Assembly: GCA_934636425.1 (NCBI GenBank)
Contig: CAKUAV010000021.1
Location: 1-27,060, forward strand
Source of the DNA: an uncultured Clostridia bacterium
GTDB taxonomy: Bacteria; Bacillota; Clostridia; Christensenellales; Aristaeellaceae
Length of the DNA: 27,060 nucleotides
Direction of reading: 5' to 3'
Shown here: piece after piece, positions 15,640 to 22,982 of the stretch
How the letters are laid out: every line of letters begins with the position of its first letter
Numbering within the stretch: position 1 is the first letter of the stretch
Program-made: the position numbers and the translations under genes
Notes under the pieces: generated by a model
What the model saw: the letters and a program-made list of their open reading frames with translations, nothing else
What the model was told of the DNA's origin: nothing
The model's database searches: none

Positions 15640-16223
15640 GTGTAACATGGCGTTAATAAACCGCGCATTGGAAAAGTGCGCGCGAAATACGAATATTATA
15701 GACGACAATGCAAAATAAGTTCGATTAAATTGTGCTGGCATATGTATCGGGCCGAAAAAGCACGCGCAGGCAGCCTCAAAAGCACTGAACAGCCGGACGA
15801 TGCGCCAATAAAATGCGCAAAAATCTTAATCTGTTCTTTCTTGTGGCACGGGGCGGGATCTGGTATCGTTTGATCTGTCGCAGATAAGGAATGAGAGAAG
15901 AGCCATTCCGGGTAAAAGACATGACCCATCGTTTTACGATGCAAGGCCGGACGGACAGCCGGGTCAAATGCCGATGCGGGGTATAAACTCGCACGCAGCT
16001 TTCGCTGTATTTTATTGATTGAGTTCAAAGCTCAGTTTCACAACGCTTGAACGTACAGCCGCGGTGAAATGGTCAATAAGAGTAGTAAAAGTAAGTCCTT
16101 TACTGTATAGACTCTGACAACCTATCCTTATCTCATAGTTTATGAGGTGGTGTGCGTATGCGTACATCGCTTTTTTCTTTGCCCAGTCAGCCTGCGACGG
16201 ACATACGATTGGAGGAAACGAAC
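15640..16223. other. Long intergenic region before the M28 peptidase gene, no gene recognised
   Basis: Nearly 600 bases, lower in GC than the flanking genes. Short open frames occur on both strands, but none has a good ribosome binding site or protein-like composition. Visible structures are CATCGT-ttt-ACGATG near 15928-15942, and the palindrome CTCATA-GTT-TATGAG at 16132-16146, a candidate operator. The 13-mer at 15672-15684 is shared with the tsf-pyrH gap. The M28 gene's promoter must lie here, but I could not pick a convincing -35/-10 pair. Confidence 0.5.
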
Positions 16224-18293
16224 ATGAAAAAGGTTCTGTCTCTGTTCCTGACTCTGTGCGTGGCTCTGGGCGCGCTGCCCGCCCTCGCGCAGGAGGCGGT
16301 TCCCTCGACGCTCGAGGACGTGCTCTCGCGGCTGGACGTGGCCTATGCCCATCGCGTGACCAAGGCGATTTCCGAGCTGGGCGACAACCCCGATGTGGGC
16401 AACCGCTCCAGCGGCAGCGCGGCCGAGCGTCAGGCCGCCGAGCTGATCGCGTCCGAGCTGAAGGACATGGGCTTTGACACGGTCAACACGGAGCGCTTTA
16501 CGGCGGACACATGGTCGTTCAACAGGGGCCGCGTCTACTACAATGACGAGAGCGGCGCGGAGCAGTTCATCGCGCTGGGCGGCTTTGCCACCAACATGAC
16601 ATTCGAGGGCGACGTTCAGATCGTCTATGCCGGCCGCGGCACGGACGCGGACTATGAAGGGCTGGATGTGAAGGACAAGGTCGTGCTGGTCGACATCAAT
16701 CAGGCCGAGGACTGGTGGGCGGAGATTCCCGCCTATGAGGCCTACATTCACGGCGCGAAATGCGTCATACTCTGCAACGTCGAGGGCTACGCCACATGGG
16801 ATGAGGACACCGTCGGCTCTCAGGACATCTGCGGCCCGGCCTATGCGCCGGCGTTCGCCATCAGCCAGAACGGCGCAAAAGCGCTGCGCGCGCTGATCGA
16901 CGCGGGCGACGGCGAGGCGACCGTGCGGCTGGACGTGGACAGCGTCGTCACCGAGAACGGAACTTCCCAGAACGTCTGGGCGGAGATTCCCGGCAAGACC
17001 GACGAGGTGATCTACTTCTTTGCGCACTATGACGGCTATTATCATTCCTTCTTCGACGATGCGCAGGGCGTGGGCAGCGTGCTGGCCATTGCGCGCGCGT
17101 TCAAGGAGAGCGGCTATGTGCCCGACAAGACGCTGCGCTTCGTGCTGCACGGCGCGGAGGAGTGGGGGCGCACCGACACCGAGTACGACTGGTCGGCGGG
17201 CGCGTATCACATGATCTACGATCTGCATCCCGAATGGGCGGAGAACGCCTTCGTCATACTCAACATCGACGGCATGTATCCGGTGAAGGGGCACACGCTG
17301 TTCTCGCTGGCGAGCGTGGACGAGCTGAACGGCTTCGTCGCGCCCATCGCGCAGAGCGTGTTCGAGGGCAGCGGCTATGAGGTCGAGCCCAAGGCGTACA
17401 CCAGCTGCTGGACGGAGGATTTCAGCTATGTGCGCAAGGGCGTGCCCTCCGTGGTCGCCTCTCATGCCGAGCCGGAGGAAATCTATCACGGCACGGCCTA
17501 TCATTCCTCGATGGACAGCGACAAGCTGGGCGTGGACGAGGACGCATGGGCGGTCGTGCTGAAGCTCTTCGCCACGCTGGCCGCCGAGTTTGACGCTCAG
17601 GCGGCGCGCCCCATGGCGTTCACCGCGCACTTTGAGGCGATGGAAGAAGCCTATGCCGGAGAAACTGCGCAGGATTTTGAAGGCGTGTACGCCGCCGCCG
17701 AGGCCGTGGACGCGCAGGTCGCCCAGCTGAACGCCGATTACGCCGTGGCGCTGGAATCGGGCGATGCGGATCAGGCGGCGCAGTTGCGCGAAGCGGGAAT
17801 CGCGTTGGACAAAAAGCTGCACGAAATCTATGATGCGTTCACCGATCGCTTCTTTGCGTTCGACTATGAGGACAACCTGATATTCACGTTCGAGATGAAC
17901 GAATGGAATATCGACGCGCTTGAGGCGGCCATTGCGGCGCTCGAGGCGGGCGACGGCGAGACGGCCTATAACGACTGCTTCTCCGGCGTCGACTATAACT
18001 GGTATGCCTACTCGTTCAGCGCCGAGACCTACGCCTATATGCTCTCGAAGATGAACAACAACGCTGAGGGCACATGGGGCGCGGGCATGATACGCTATCC
18101 GGGCGAGAATCTCTGGACGGTCATTCGCGCCGTCGCGGAAAAGATGGAGACGGAAAACGCCGATTACAGCGCCGAAATCGCGGCTCTTCAGGAAGCGCTC
18201 GAGCGCCAGAAGACCTATCGCGCGGAGATTGAGGCGGATCTGGCCGAATCCCTGAGCGCCATGATCGAGCTCTTTAACAGCGCCGCCGAGTAA
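16224..18293 (+). CDS. Secreted M28-family metallopeptidase with PA-like insert and C-terminal helical extension
   Basis: A zinc aminopeptidase-type enzyme, 689 residues, exported by a signal peptide (MKK, hydrophobic core, ALA-QE cleavage near residue 22). M28 enzymes use two zinc ions to release N-terminal residues from peptides. The ligand set appears intact: His268 (FFAHYDG), Asp278 or Asp279 (FFDDAQG), the Glu312-Glu313 pair (HGAEEWG), Asp349 (LNIDGMY) and His427 (AYHSSMD). A PA-type protease-associated segment (about 95-240: DKVVLVDINQ, GAKCVILCN, FAISQNGAKAL) sits inside the catalytic region. After about residue 440 there is a ~250-residue Ala/Glu-rich, mainly helical extension without recognised motifs. 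ATG 16224 follows GGAGG (16211-16215); an earlier in-frame start at 16152 would bury the signal peptide. Together with the peptide importer it suggests peptide scavenging. Confidence 0.9.
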   Translation: MKKVLSLFLTLCVALGALPALAQEAVPSTLEDVLSRLDVAYAHRVTKAISELGDNPDVGNRSSGSAAERQAAELIASELKDMGFDTVNTERFTADTWSFNRGRVYYNDESGAEQFIALGGFATNMTFEGDVQIVYAGRGTDADYEGLDVKDKVVLVDINQAEDWWAEIPAYEAYIHGAKCVILCNVEGYATWDEDTVGSQDICGPAYAPAFAISQNGAKALRALIDAGDGEATVRLDVDSVVTENGTSQNVWAEIPGKTDEVIYFFAHYDGYYHSFFDDAQGVGSVLAIARAFKESGYVPDKTLRFVLHGAEEWGRTDTEYDWSAGAYHMIYDLHPEWAENAFVILNIDGMYPVKGHTLFSLASVDELNGFVAPIAQSVFEGSGYEVEPKAYTSCWTEDFSYVRKGVPSVVASHAEPEEIYHGTAYHSSMDSDKLGVDEDAWAVVLKLFATLAAEFDAQAARPMAFTAHFEAMEEAYAGETAQDFEGVYAAAEAVDAQVAQLNADYAVALESGDADQAAQLREAGIALDKKLHEIYDAFTDRFFAFDYEDNLIFTFEMNEWNIDALEAAIAALEAGDGETAYNDCFSGVDYNWYAYSFSAETYAYMLSKMNNNAEGTWGAGMIRYPGENLWTVIRAVAEKMETENADYSAEIAALQEALERQKTYRAEIEADLAESLSAMIELFNSAAE

Positions 18294-18303
18294 AGATACA
18301 CAA

Positions 18304-18344
18304 AAACCCGCCTGTCCGATGCAATATCTCGGGCAGGCGGGTTT
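18304..18344. terminator. Bidirectional terminator between the converging M28 and GH29 genes
   Basis: A 16-bp stem (AAACCCGCCTGTCCGA with TCGGGCAGGCGGGTTT, one wobble pair) has a 9-base loop. On the plus strand GAATTTTT follows; on the minus strand the AAAAA upstream of the stem gives a T run. It serves both flanking genes. Confidence 0.9.
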
Positions 18345-18357
18345 GAATTTTTATGAT

Positions 18358-19374
18358 TTACAGCTCGGCGGCGGCGCGCAGTATAAGCTCCGCGTCCACA
18401 GGGATGCGGCCCAGCGCGTCGGGGCCGACATTGAGCAGATAGTTGATGCCCAGGCCGTTTAGATGCCTCCTGATTTCAGCCACGCGCGCGGGCGATTTCC
18501 AGTCGCGATCCCAGGCGCAGTAGCCCCAGGAGTTGTTCAGCGTGGCGGCAGTCTCGTACAGCCCCCACGGCGAGGGCTTGAAGCCGCAAATGTCATTTGC
18601 GTCGAGGCCGTCCATTGTCATGGCGGGGTCGGGCAGCTTATCGGGGATTTCGTTGTCGCCCAGCGAGACGTAATCGTACGCGCCGTTGCCCAGACGGGAG
18701 TTGATCAGACACTCGGGCTGATAACGCTTGATCGCGTCGTAAATGGCGCGGGAATGCTTTTCCTCGAGCGTCATGGGCACGTCGAACCAGATCAGGCACA
18801 GCTCGCCGTAATGCGTGAGCAGCTCCTCGACCTGAGGCATGATTTTCTCGCGGAAGCAGATATCGTAATTCTTGTCTTCAACGCCGGGGAAATCCCAGTT
18901 GTTGCTCCATGCGGTGCCGGCGCAGTATTTCGGGTCGCTCAGATAGCCGCCGCCGTGCTCCTCGTGCCAGTCCAGATCCTGAGAATAGTAAAGCCCCAGC
19001 TTCAGGCCGTATTTATAGCAGGACTCGGCCAGCTCGGCGATCACGTCGCGGCCAAAGGGGGTGGCGTCGCGCATATTGAAGCGGCTGGCCTCGGAGCCGA
19101 ACAGCGCAAAGCCGTCGTGATGCTTCGATGTGACGACCAGATACTCCATGCCGCAGTCCCTCGCCAGGCGCACCCACTCGTCGGCGCTGAAGTAGATGGG
19201 ATTGAACACGGAGGCCAGATGGCTGTATTCGGCGTTGGGAATCCGCTGATGAGACTGAATCCATTCGGCATAGGCGCTGCTCCTGTGGCCGCGGTATTCT
19301 CCGCCCAGCAGCGAGTAAAGTCCCCAGTGCACCATCATGCCGTTTTTGCCCTTGAACCATTCGCGCATAGTCAT
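18358..19374 (-). CDS. GH29 alpha-L-fucosidase-like protein, catalytic domain only
   Basis: GH29 enzymes release alpha-linked L-fucose by a retaining mechanism. The 338-residue product is the (beta/alpha)8 barrel: NGMMVHWGLYSLLGGEY (residues 11-27), YLVVTSKHHDGFALF (78-92), LKLGLYYSQDLDWH, and LIWFDVP with the expected nucleophile Asp198. It ends soon after INYLLNVGPDALGRIP, typical for the barrel's end, so it lacks the C-terminal beta-sandwich of classical fucosidases of about 450 residues. There is no signal peptide; cytoplasmic action on imported oligosaccharides is likely. Start 19374 was chosen because GGGAG lies 9 bases upstream on that strand; a longer frame to 19512 has no such site and would run through the promoter. 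Confidence 0.85.
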   Translation of the reverse strand: MTMREWFKGKNGMMVHWGLYSLLGGEYRGHRSSAYAEWIQSHQRIPNAEYSHLASVFNPIYFSADEWVRLARDCGMEYLVVTSKHHDGFALFGSEASRFNMRDATPFGRDVIAELAESCYKYGLKLGLYYSQDLDWHEEHGGGYLSDPKYCAGTAWSNNWDFPGVEDKNYDICFREKIMPQVEELLTHYGELCLIWFDVPMTLEEKHSRAIYDAIKRYQPECLINSRLGNGAYDYVSLGDNEIPDKLPDPAMTMDGLDANDICGFKPSPWGLYETAATLNNSWGYCAWDRDWKSPARVAEIRRHLNGLGINYLLNVGPDALGRIPVDAELILRAAAEL

Positions 19375-19410
19375 GGCGTAAAACTCCCTCAAATCGTATT
19401 TTCTGCGCCT

Positions 19411-19439
19411 ATTGTAACATGATTTTTCACGCTTGAAAA
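19411..19439 (-). promoter_or_regulatory. Probable promoter of the GH29 gene
   Basis: On the minus strand, TTTTCA (19434-19439) and TACAAT (19411-19416) are separated by 17 bases, 37 bases before the start codon. The -10 is good and the -35 matches four of six consensus bases. Confidence 0.6.
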
Positions 19440-19448
19440 GCCTTTTTT

Positions 19449-20195
19449 TCACAGCGCGATGTCGAGCAGCATCATCAGCGCAAAGCCCAGTGAAAACGCC
19501 GTCACGCCCCATGCGCCCGCGCCGCCTTCCAGCGATTCGGGAATCAGCTCGCGCACGACGACATAGATCATCGCGCCGGCGGCCAGCGCGAGCACATAGG
19601 GCAGAAGCGCCGTTACGAACGAGACCAGCCAGAGCGTAAAGAGCGTGCCCAGCGGCTCCACAGATCCCGAGAGCACGCCCAATATGAACGCGCGCCGGCG
19701 CGTCATGCCCTTTGAGGCGAGCGGCAGCGAGACGATCGCGCCCTCGGGCACGTTCTGCACGGCGACGCCGGCGGAGAGCGCCAGCGCGGCGGCAGCGCCC
19801 ATGAGCGGGCTGCCGGCGAGAAACGCCGAGAGCGCCACGCCCACAGCCATGCCCTCGGGCAGATTGTGAAGCGTCACGGCCAGCACGAGTAGATCCGTGC
19901 GGTCATGGGCGGCGCGCGTGATGCGAGGCAGCGCTTTGTCGAGGAGCAGCATCGAAAACACGCCGATCAGGAAGCCGGATACGGCGGGCAGCGCGCGGCC
20001 GCCGCTCCATTCAATGGCGGGCAGTATCAGCGAAAAGACCGACGCTGCGGCCATAATGCCGGCGGAAAAACCGCTGAGAACAGGTTTTAGGCGATGGTTC
20101 AGGCCGCCTTTAACAAAAAAGACCGCCAGCGCGCCCAGAAACGTGCCGATAAAGGGCAGCAGGGCGACGATGACGGCCGTGAAGAGACGGGTCAT
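19449..20195 (-). CDS. ZIP-family divalent metal transporter
   Basis: A 248-residue membrane protein with about eight hydrophobic segments. It carries the two ZIP metal-binding motifs HNLPEGMAVG (helix 4) and QNVPEGAIVS (helix 5), as in the GufA/ZupT branch that imports zinc, iron or manganese. The His-rich loop seen in many ZIP proteins is absent, and the intervening loop (PRITRAAHDRTD) is short. ATG 20195 has GGAGG 10 bases upstream. The gene lies between the aldo/keto reductase and GH29 genes on the same strand, with 158 and 74 base gaps, and appears independent of both. Metal preference cannot be read from the sequence. Confidence 0.92.
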   Translation of the reverse strand: MTRLFTAVIVALLPFIGTFLGALAVFFVKGGLNHRLKPVLSGFSAGIMAAASVFSLILPAIEWSGGRALPAVSGFLIGVFSMLLLDKALPRITRAAHDRTDLLVLAVTLHNLPEGMAVGVALSAFLAGSPLMGAAAALALSAGVAVQNVPEGAIVSLPLASKGMTRRRAFILGVLSGSVEPLGTLFTLWLVSFVTALLPYVLALAAGAMIYVVVRELIPESLEGGAGAWGVTAFSLGFALMMLLDIAL

Positions 20196-20353
20196 GGCGA
20201 TGAATCCTCCATTTCGGACGCGAGTGCGCCGTCATGGGGATACTATGCGCGGGATAGAGGATGTGTGTTTCGCTAAAATCGCTTAGAGAATTGCGCTCTC
20301 CCGCTCCCAGTTGCGCATATTGGTGCTGATGCGCCTGTTGTGAGCGCGCCTGC

Positions 20354-21547
20354 TCAGACGCCGTTTTGCTCGGCGGCGAGCTTTTTCTGCGCCTCGGCGC
20401 GCTCCCGGCTGATCTGCGCCCAGGTGGGCATCGATTTCATGCGCTCGGCCAGATCGGACAAAAGATCGGGTATGGCGATCTTCTGAGGACAGACCGCGGC
20501 GCACTGGCCGCAGCCCACGCAGGCGGCGGGCTGCCTGTCCTTGGGGAGACACTCTATGCGCATCGTCGCGTTGACGCTGGGCGAGAAGCGCAGCTCGTTG
20601 TATATCGACAGAAAGAGAGGAATGTCCAGATTCATGGGACAGCCCGCGGTGCAATAGCGGCAGCCGGTGCAGGGCACGGAGTTCTTCATGCCCTCGGCGA
20701 TGGTTTCGAGCAGAGCGCGCTCCTGAGAAGAGAGCGGTTTGGGCGCGGCGAAGGTTCTGAGGTTGTCCTCGAGCTGATCGATGTTGGACATACCGCTCAG
20801 TATCACCGTTACGCCCGCAATGTCCTGAAGATAGCGAAACGCCCACGCGGCGGCGCTCTCATCGGGGCGCAGCGCGGCGAGCTTTTTCTCGTCTTCGTCC
20901 GCAAGATTGGCCAGACGGCCGCCGCGCACCGGCTCCATAACCCAGATGGGGATGCGGCGCTCGTTGAGCAAATCCACCTTGGCGCGCGCGTTTTGCAGCG
21001 TCCAGTCGAGATAGTTGAGCTGGATCTGGCAGAACTCCATCGCGCCGCCGCAGTAATCGAGAAACGCTCGGATCACGTCCAGAGAGCCATGCGAGGAAAA
21101 GCCCAGATGGCGTATGCGGCCGCGCTTTTTCTGCTCGATGAAGTAATCGACGATGCCCCACTTGGGATCGGTGTACACAGACAGCGAGTTTTCATAGACG
21201 TTGTGCATCAGATAAAAATCGAAATACTCAACGCCGCATTTCTTGAGCTGATCCTCGAACACGGCGGCGGGGTCGTAGGATTCGCTGAGCTGATGGCCGG
21301 GGAATTTTGTCGCCAGATAGAAGCTCTCCCGCGGATGGCGGGCGAGCGCGCGCCCCATGACCAGCTCGGACAGCCCGCCGTGATAGGGATAGGCCGTGTC
21401 AAAGTAGTTCACGCCCTGCTCGATGGCCCTGTCGACCATTTCATAGACCTGCTTTTCATCGATCGAGCCGTCCGGCAGCGTGGGCAGGCGCATCGCGCCA
21501 AAGCCGAGCTGAGAGAGCGTCAGATCCTGAAATCCATTGTAAATCAT
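20354..21547 (-). CDS. Aldo/keto reductase fused to a C-terminal 2x[4Fe-4S] ferredoxin-like domain
   Basis: The 397-residue cytosolic protein has an N-terminal aldo/keto reductase barrel (about 1-280) with the complete catalytic tetrad Asp50, Tyr55, Lys81 and His115 (FDTAYPYHGG, LATKFPGH, YLMHNVYEN). A C-terminal ferredoxin-like domain has two clusters, CTGCRYCTAGCP (293-304) and CVGCGQCAAVCP (343-354). This fusion is widespread in anaerobic Firmicutes and is thought to couple NAD(P)H-dependent carbonyl chemistry to iron-sulfur electron transfer; true substrates are mostly unknown. ATG 21547 is preceded by GGGAGG and by a near-consensus promoter at 21584-21612. Its order of domains and length are normal for the family. 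Confidence 0.93.
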   Translation of the reverse strand: MIYNGFQDLTLSQLGFGAMRLPTLPDGSIDEKQVYEMVDRAIEQGVNYFDTAYPYHGGLSELVMGRALARHPRESFYLATKFPGHQLSESYDPAAVFEDQLKKCGVEYFDFYLMHNVYENSLSVYTDPKWGIVDYFIEQKKRGRIRHLGFSSHGSLDVIRAFLDYCGGAMEFCQIQLNYLDWTLQNARAKVDLLNERRIPIWVMEPVRGGRLANLADEDEKKLAALRPDESAAAWAFRYLQDIAGVTVILSGMSNIDQLEDNLRTFAAPKPLSSQERALLETIAEGMKNSVPCTGCRYCTAGCPMNLDIPLFLSIYNELRFSPSVNATMRIECLPKDRQPAACVGCGQCAAVCPQKIAIPDLLSDLAERMKSMPTWAQISRERAEAQKKLAAEQNGV

Positions 21548-21583
21548 CGTATGTTCCTCCCTTTATAGAGCCGTTTATGGGTC

Positions 21584-21612
21584 AGTATACGCGCGCTTTG
21601 CCAGCGTGTCAA
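21584..21612 (-). promoter_or_regulatory. Promoter of the aldo/keto reductase gene
   Basis: On the minus strand, a perfect -35 TTGACA (21607-21612) and -10 TATACT (21584-21589) have exact 17-base spacing, 36 bases before the start codon. Confidence 0.88.
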
Positions 21613-21635
21613 GCGCGTTTGACGGACGCTTTTTG

Positions 21636-21973
21636 TTACATCAGCACAGCGCCGGTCTGCGCGTCGAGCGCCAGCGCCGTATAGGCCGGCAGCGTGTGCG
21701 CGATCGTCCTGCCGTTGCGCAGGCGGATGGTCTTTTCGCCCGCGTTATTGGTGTAGAGCATCACGATTTCGCCGTCCGCCAGCACGCTGACGCCCTCGTC
21801 CTCACAACAGCGCTGCGCGTCGGGATTTGCGTTCAGCACATAGGAAAGGTGCGGCTGTCCGCGCCCGGGAAATCCGAGAGCGCGTAGATCAGCGGGAGCG
21901 TGTCTTCGCCGTCCAGCAGAAGCGAGGGGCGGTTGTTCATCATGCACACGCGTCTGACGGAAGAATTGTCCAT
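21636..21973 (-). pseudogene. Remnant of a glycoside-hydrolase-like gene with its central part deleted
   Basis: On the minus strand an ATG at 21973, preceded by GGAGG, opens a frame giving MMNNRPSLLLDGEDTLPL then IYALSDFPGADS. It stops at 21833 after only 46 codons. A second frame takes over at about 21855 and gives YVLNANPDAQRCCEDEG, a stretch with DGEIVMLYTNNAGEKTIRL, and LPAYTALALDAQTGAVLM, ending at 21636. The first piece looks like the N-terminus, and the second like the C-terminal beta domain, of the large intracellular glycosidase-like proteins common in Clostridia. The catalytic middle is missing and the two parts are out of frame, with the join near 21840-21856. I cannot name the family with certainty. 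An assembly error that dropped the middle is an alternative explanation. Confidence 0.65.
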
Positions 21974-22030
21974 GGGCGTGACCTCCTTCAAATGTCGGCG
22001 ATGTATGAAATGCGGGGGCTGGCTGCGCCG

Positions 22031-22138
22031 CTATTTGGCGCGTCCCTTCCGCATTGAGCGCCTGCGGAGAACACGGTTTATCCAGAAATCAATGAACAGA
22101 TCGGCGGCGGTTGAAATCAGATCGATGACAATATCCAT
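22031..22138 (-). CDS. Small 35-residue protein, amphipathic/hydrophobic with a basic tail
   Basis: A short frame with good initiation signals: ATG at 22138 on the minus strand with GGAGG 8 bases upstream, and a promoter-like extended -10 (22180-22188) about 40 bases further. The product begins MDIVIDLISTAADLFIDFW, a hydrophobic or amphipathic helix with spaced acidic residues, and ends in a strongly basic tail (RVLRRRSMRKGRAK). This suggests a membrane-associated microprotein. I do not recognise a family. It lies 57 bases upstream of the deleted glycosidase on the same strand and may have been its operon partner. A longer frame reaching 22261 is unlikely because it would start upstream of the promoter. 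Confidence 0.55.
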   Translation of the reverse strand: MDIVIDLISTAADLFIDFWINRVLRRRSMRKGRAK

Positions 22139-22179
22139 TGCGCTGGCCTCCATTCTGACGGATTGTTTTTTCCAATACA

Positions 22180-22188
22180 AGTATAGCA
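22180..22188 (-). promoter_or_regulatory. Extended -10 promoter for the small protein / glycosidase remnant
   Basis: On the minus strand the sequence TGCTATACT is an extended -10 (TGn plus TATACT). A weak TTGTGC lies 17 bases upstream of the hexamer. It is divergent from the lipoprotein promoter at 22255. Confidence 0.55.
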
Positions 22189-22254
22189 CATTTTGGAAAG
22201 CGGCACAAGGAAAATTCCTTTTGAGGCCGAGCGTTAAATGATGCGCCCGTCCCC

Positions 22255-22283
22255 TTGCCAAAATCCCGCCGATGTCCTATAAT
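22255..22283 (+). promoter_or_regulatory. Promoter of the lipoprotein-ispE operon
   Basis: TTGCCA (22255-22260) and a perfect TATAAT (22278-22283) have exact 17-base spacing, 39 bases before the lipoprotein ATG. Confidence 0.9.
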
Positions 22284-22322
22284 TAGTAGGGAAAAACAAG
22301 CAAGCGATATGAGGTAACGCAT

Positions 22323-22970
22323 ATGAAAAACGCGAAAAGGGCGCTGAGCCTTGTTCTGATCGTCATACTGGCGCTGCTGTGCGGCTGCGGAAAGAGCGAC
22401 GCGCCCGACGATGCGCCGACCGCCACCCCCACGGCCACGCCCGAGCCCACGCCTGAACCCACGCCCGAGCCCACGCCTGTGCCTGTCGTGGCGATCGAAA
22501 ACTATCAGTATTATGTCGTCACCAATTCCACGCTGGCGGTCAGCTTCAAGTATCCCTCGCACTGGATCAATTCGCCCGGCAAGTCGACGATCTGCTATGT
22601 CGAGCCGGTCAACGCGGGCGATCTGGCGGCGCGTCTGGCCGTGACCTGCAAGGTCATGTCGAAAAAGCCGGAAACCAAGCAGATCAAGGCGCAGCTGACC
22701 GACTTTTTGACACTGGTGTCCGAAAACTGCGAGGGCTATGAAGCGGGCGAAACAAAGGACGACGTCGCCATCATGGGCGTGAAGGGCATACGGCAGAAGT
22801 ACACCGCGCGCGACCGGGCGAGTGGGAAGTCCTACACGGGCTATGTGCTGATCTGCTATGTCCATTCGGCGCGGCGCATATACCTTCTGCACTTCACCGC
22901 GCCCACAGAGGACTACGACAGCCTGTCTGCGGTCATCGACGTGATTCGCGATTCGATGAGCACGACCTGA
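22323..22970 (+). CDS. Lipoprotein with Pro-Thr linker and PsbP-like domain, function unknown
   Basis: The 215-residue product begins with a lipoprotein signal (KNAKR, hydrophobic core, LCGC lipobox with acylation expected at Cys22). It is followed by a spacer (about 31-55) of TP and EP repeats, encoded by near-identical CCC-ACG-CCC-GAG units, that holds the domain away from the membrane. The C-terminal ~155 residues start VSFKYPSHWIN and contain GIRQKYTARD and DYDSLSAVIDVIRDSM, a pattern seen in PsbP/MOG1-like domains of Clostridial lipoproteins of unknown role. GAGG precedes ATG 22323. The stop lies 12 bases before ispE, so both are probably in one transcript. This pairing is likely positional rather than functional. 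Confidence 0.8.
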   Translation: MKNAKRALSLVLIVILALLCGCGKSDAPDDAPTATPTATPEPTPEPTPEPTPVPVVAIENYQYYVVTNSTLAVSFKYPSHWINSPGKSTICYVEPVNAGDLAARLAVTCKVMSKKPETKQIKAQLTDFLTLVSENCEGYEAGETKDDVAIMGVKGIRQKYTARDRASGKSYTGYVLICYVHSARRIYLLHFTAPTEDYDSLSAVIDVIRDSMSTT

Positions 22971-22982
22971 CGGAGAAACGCC

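Noticed and set aside
15676..16028. Open frames of 65 and 110 codons on opposite strands before the M28 gene
   Set aside because: No ribosome binding sites, no recognisable domains, and low-complexity mixtures of Arg, His and Cys typical of non-coding DNA.
21602..21635. AAGCG...CGCTTTTTG as a plus-strand terminator
   Set aside because: The stem is only 5 bp with an 11-base loop, no plus-strand gene ends there, and the bases are part of the aldo/keto reductase promoter.
22419..22486. Repeated CCC-ACG-CCC-GAG units that could be taken for a microsatellite or repeat array
   Set aside because: They are in frame and encode the Thr-Pro/Glu-Pro linker of the lipoprotein, a common surface-protein spacer.
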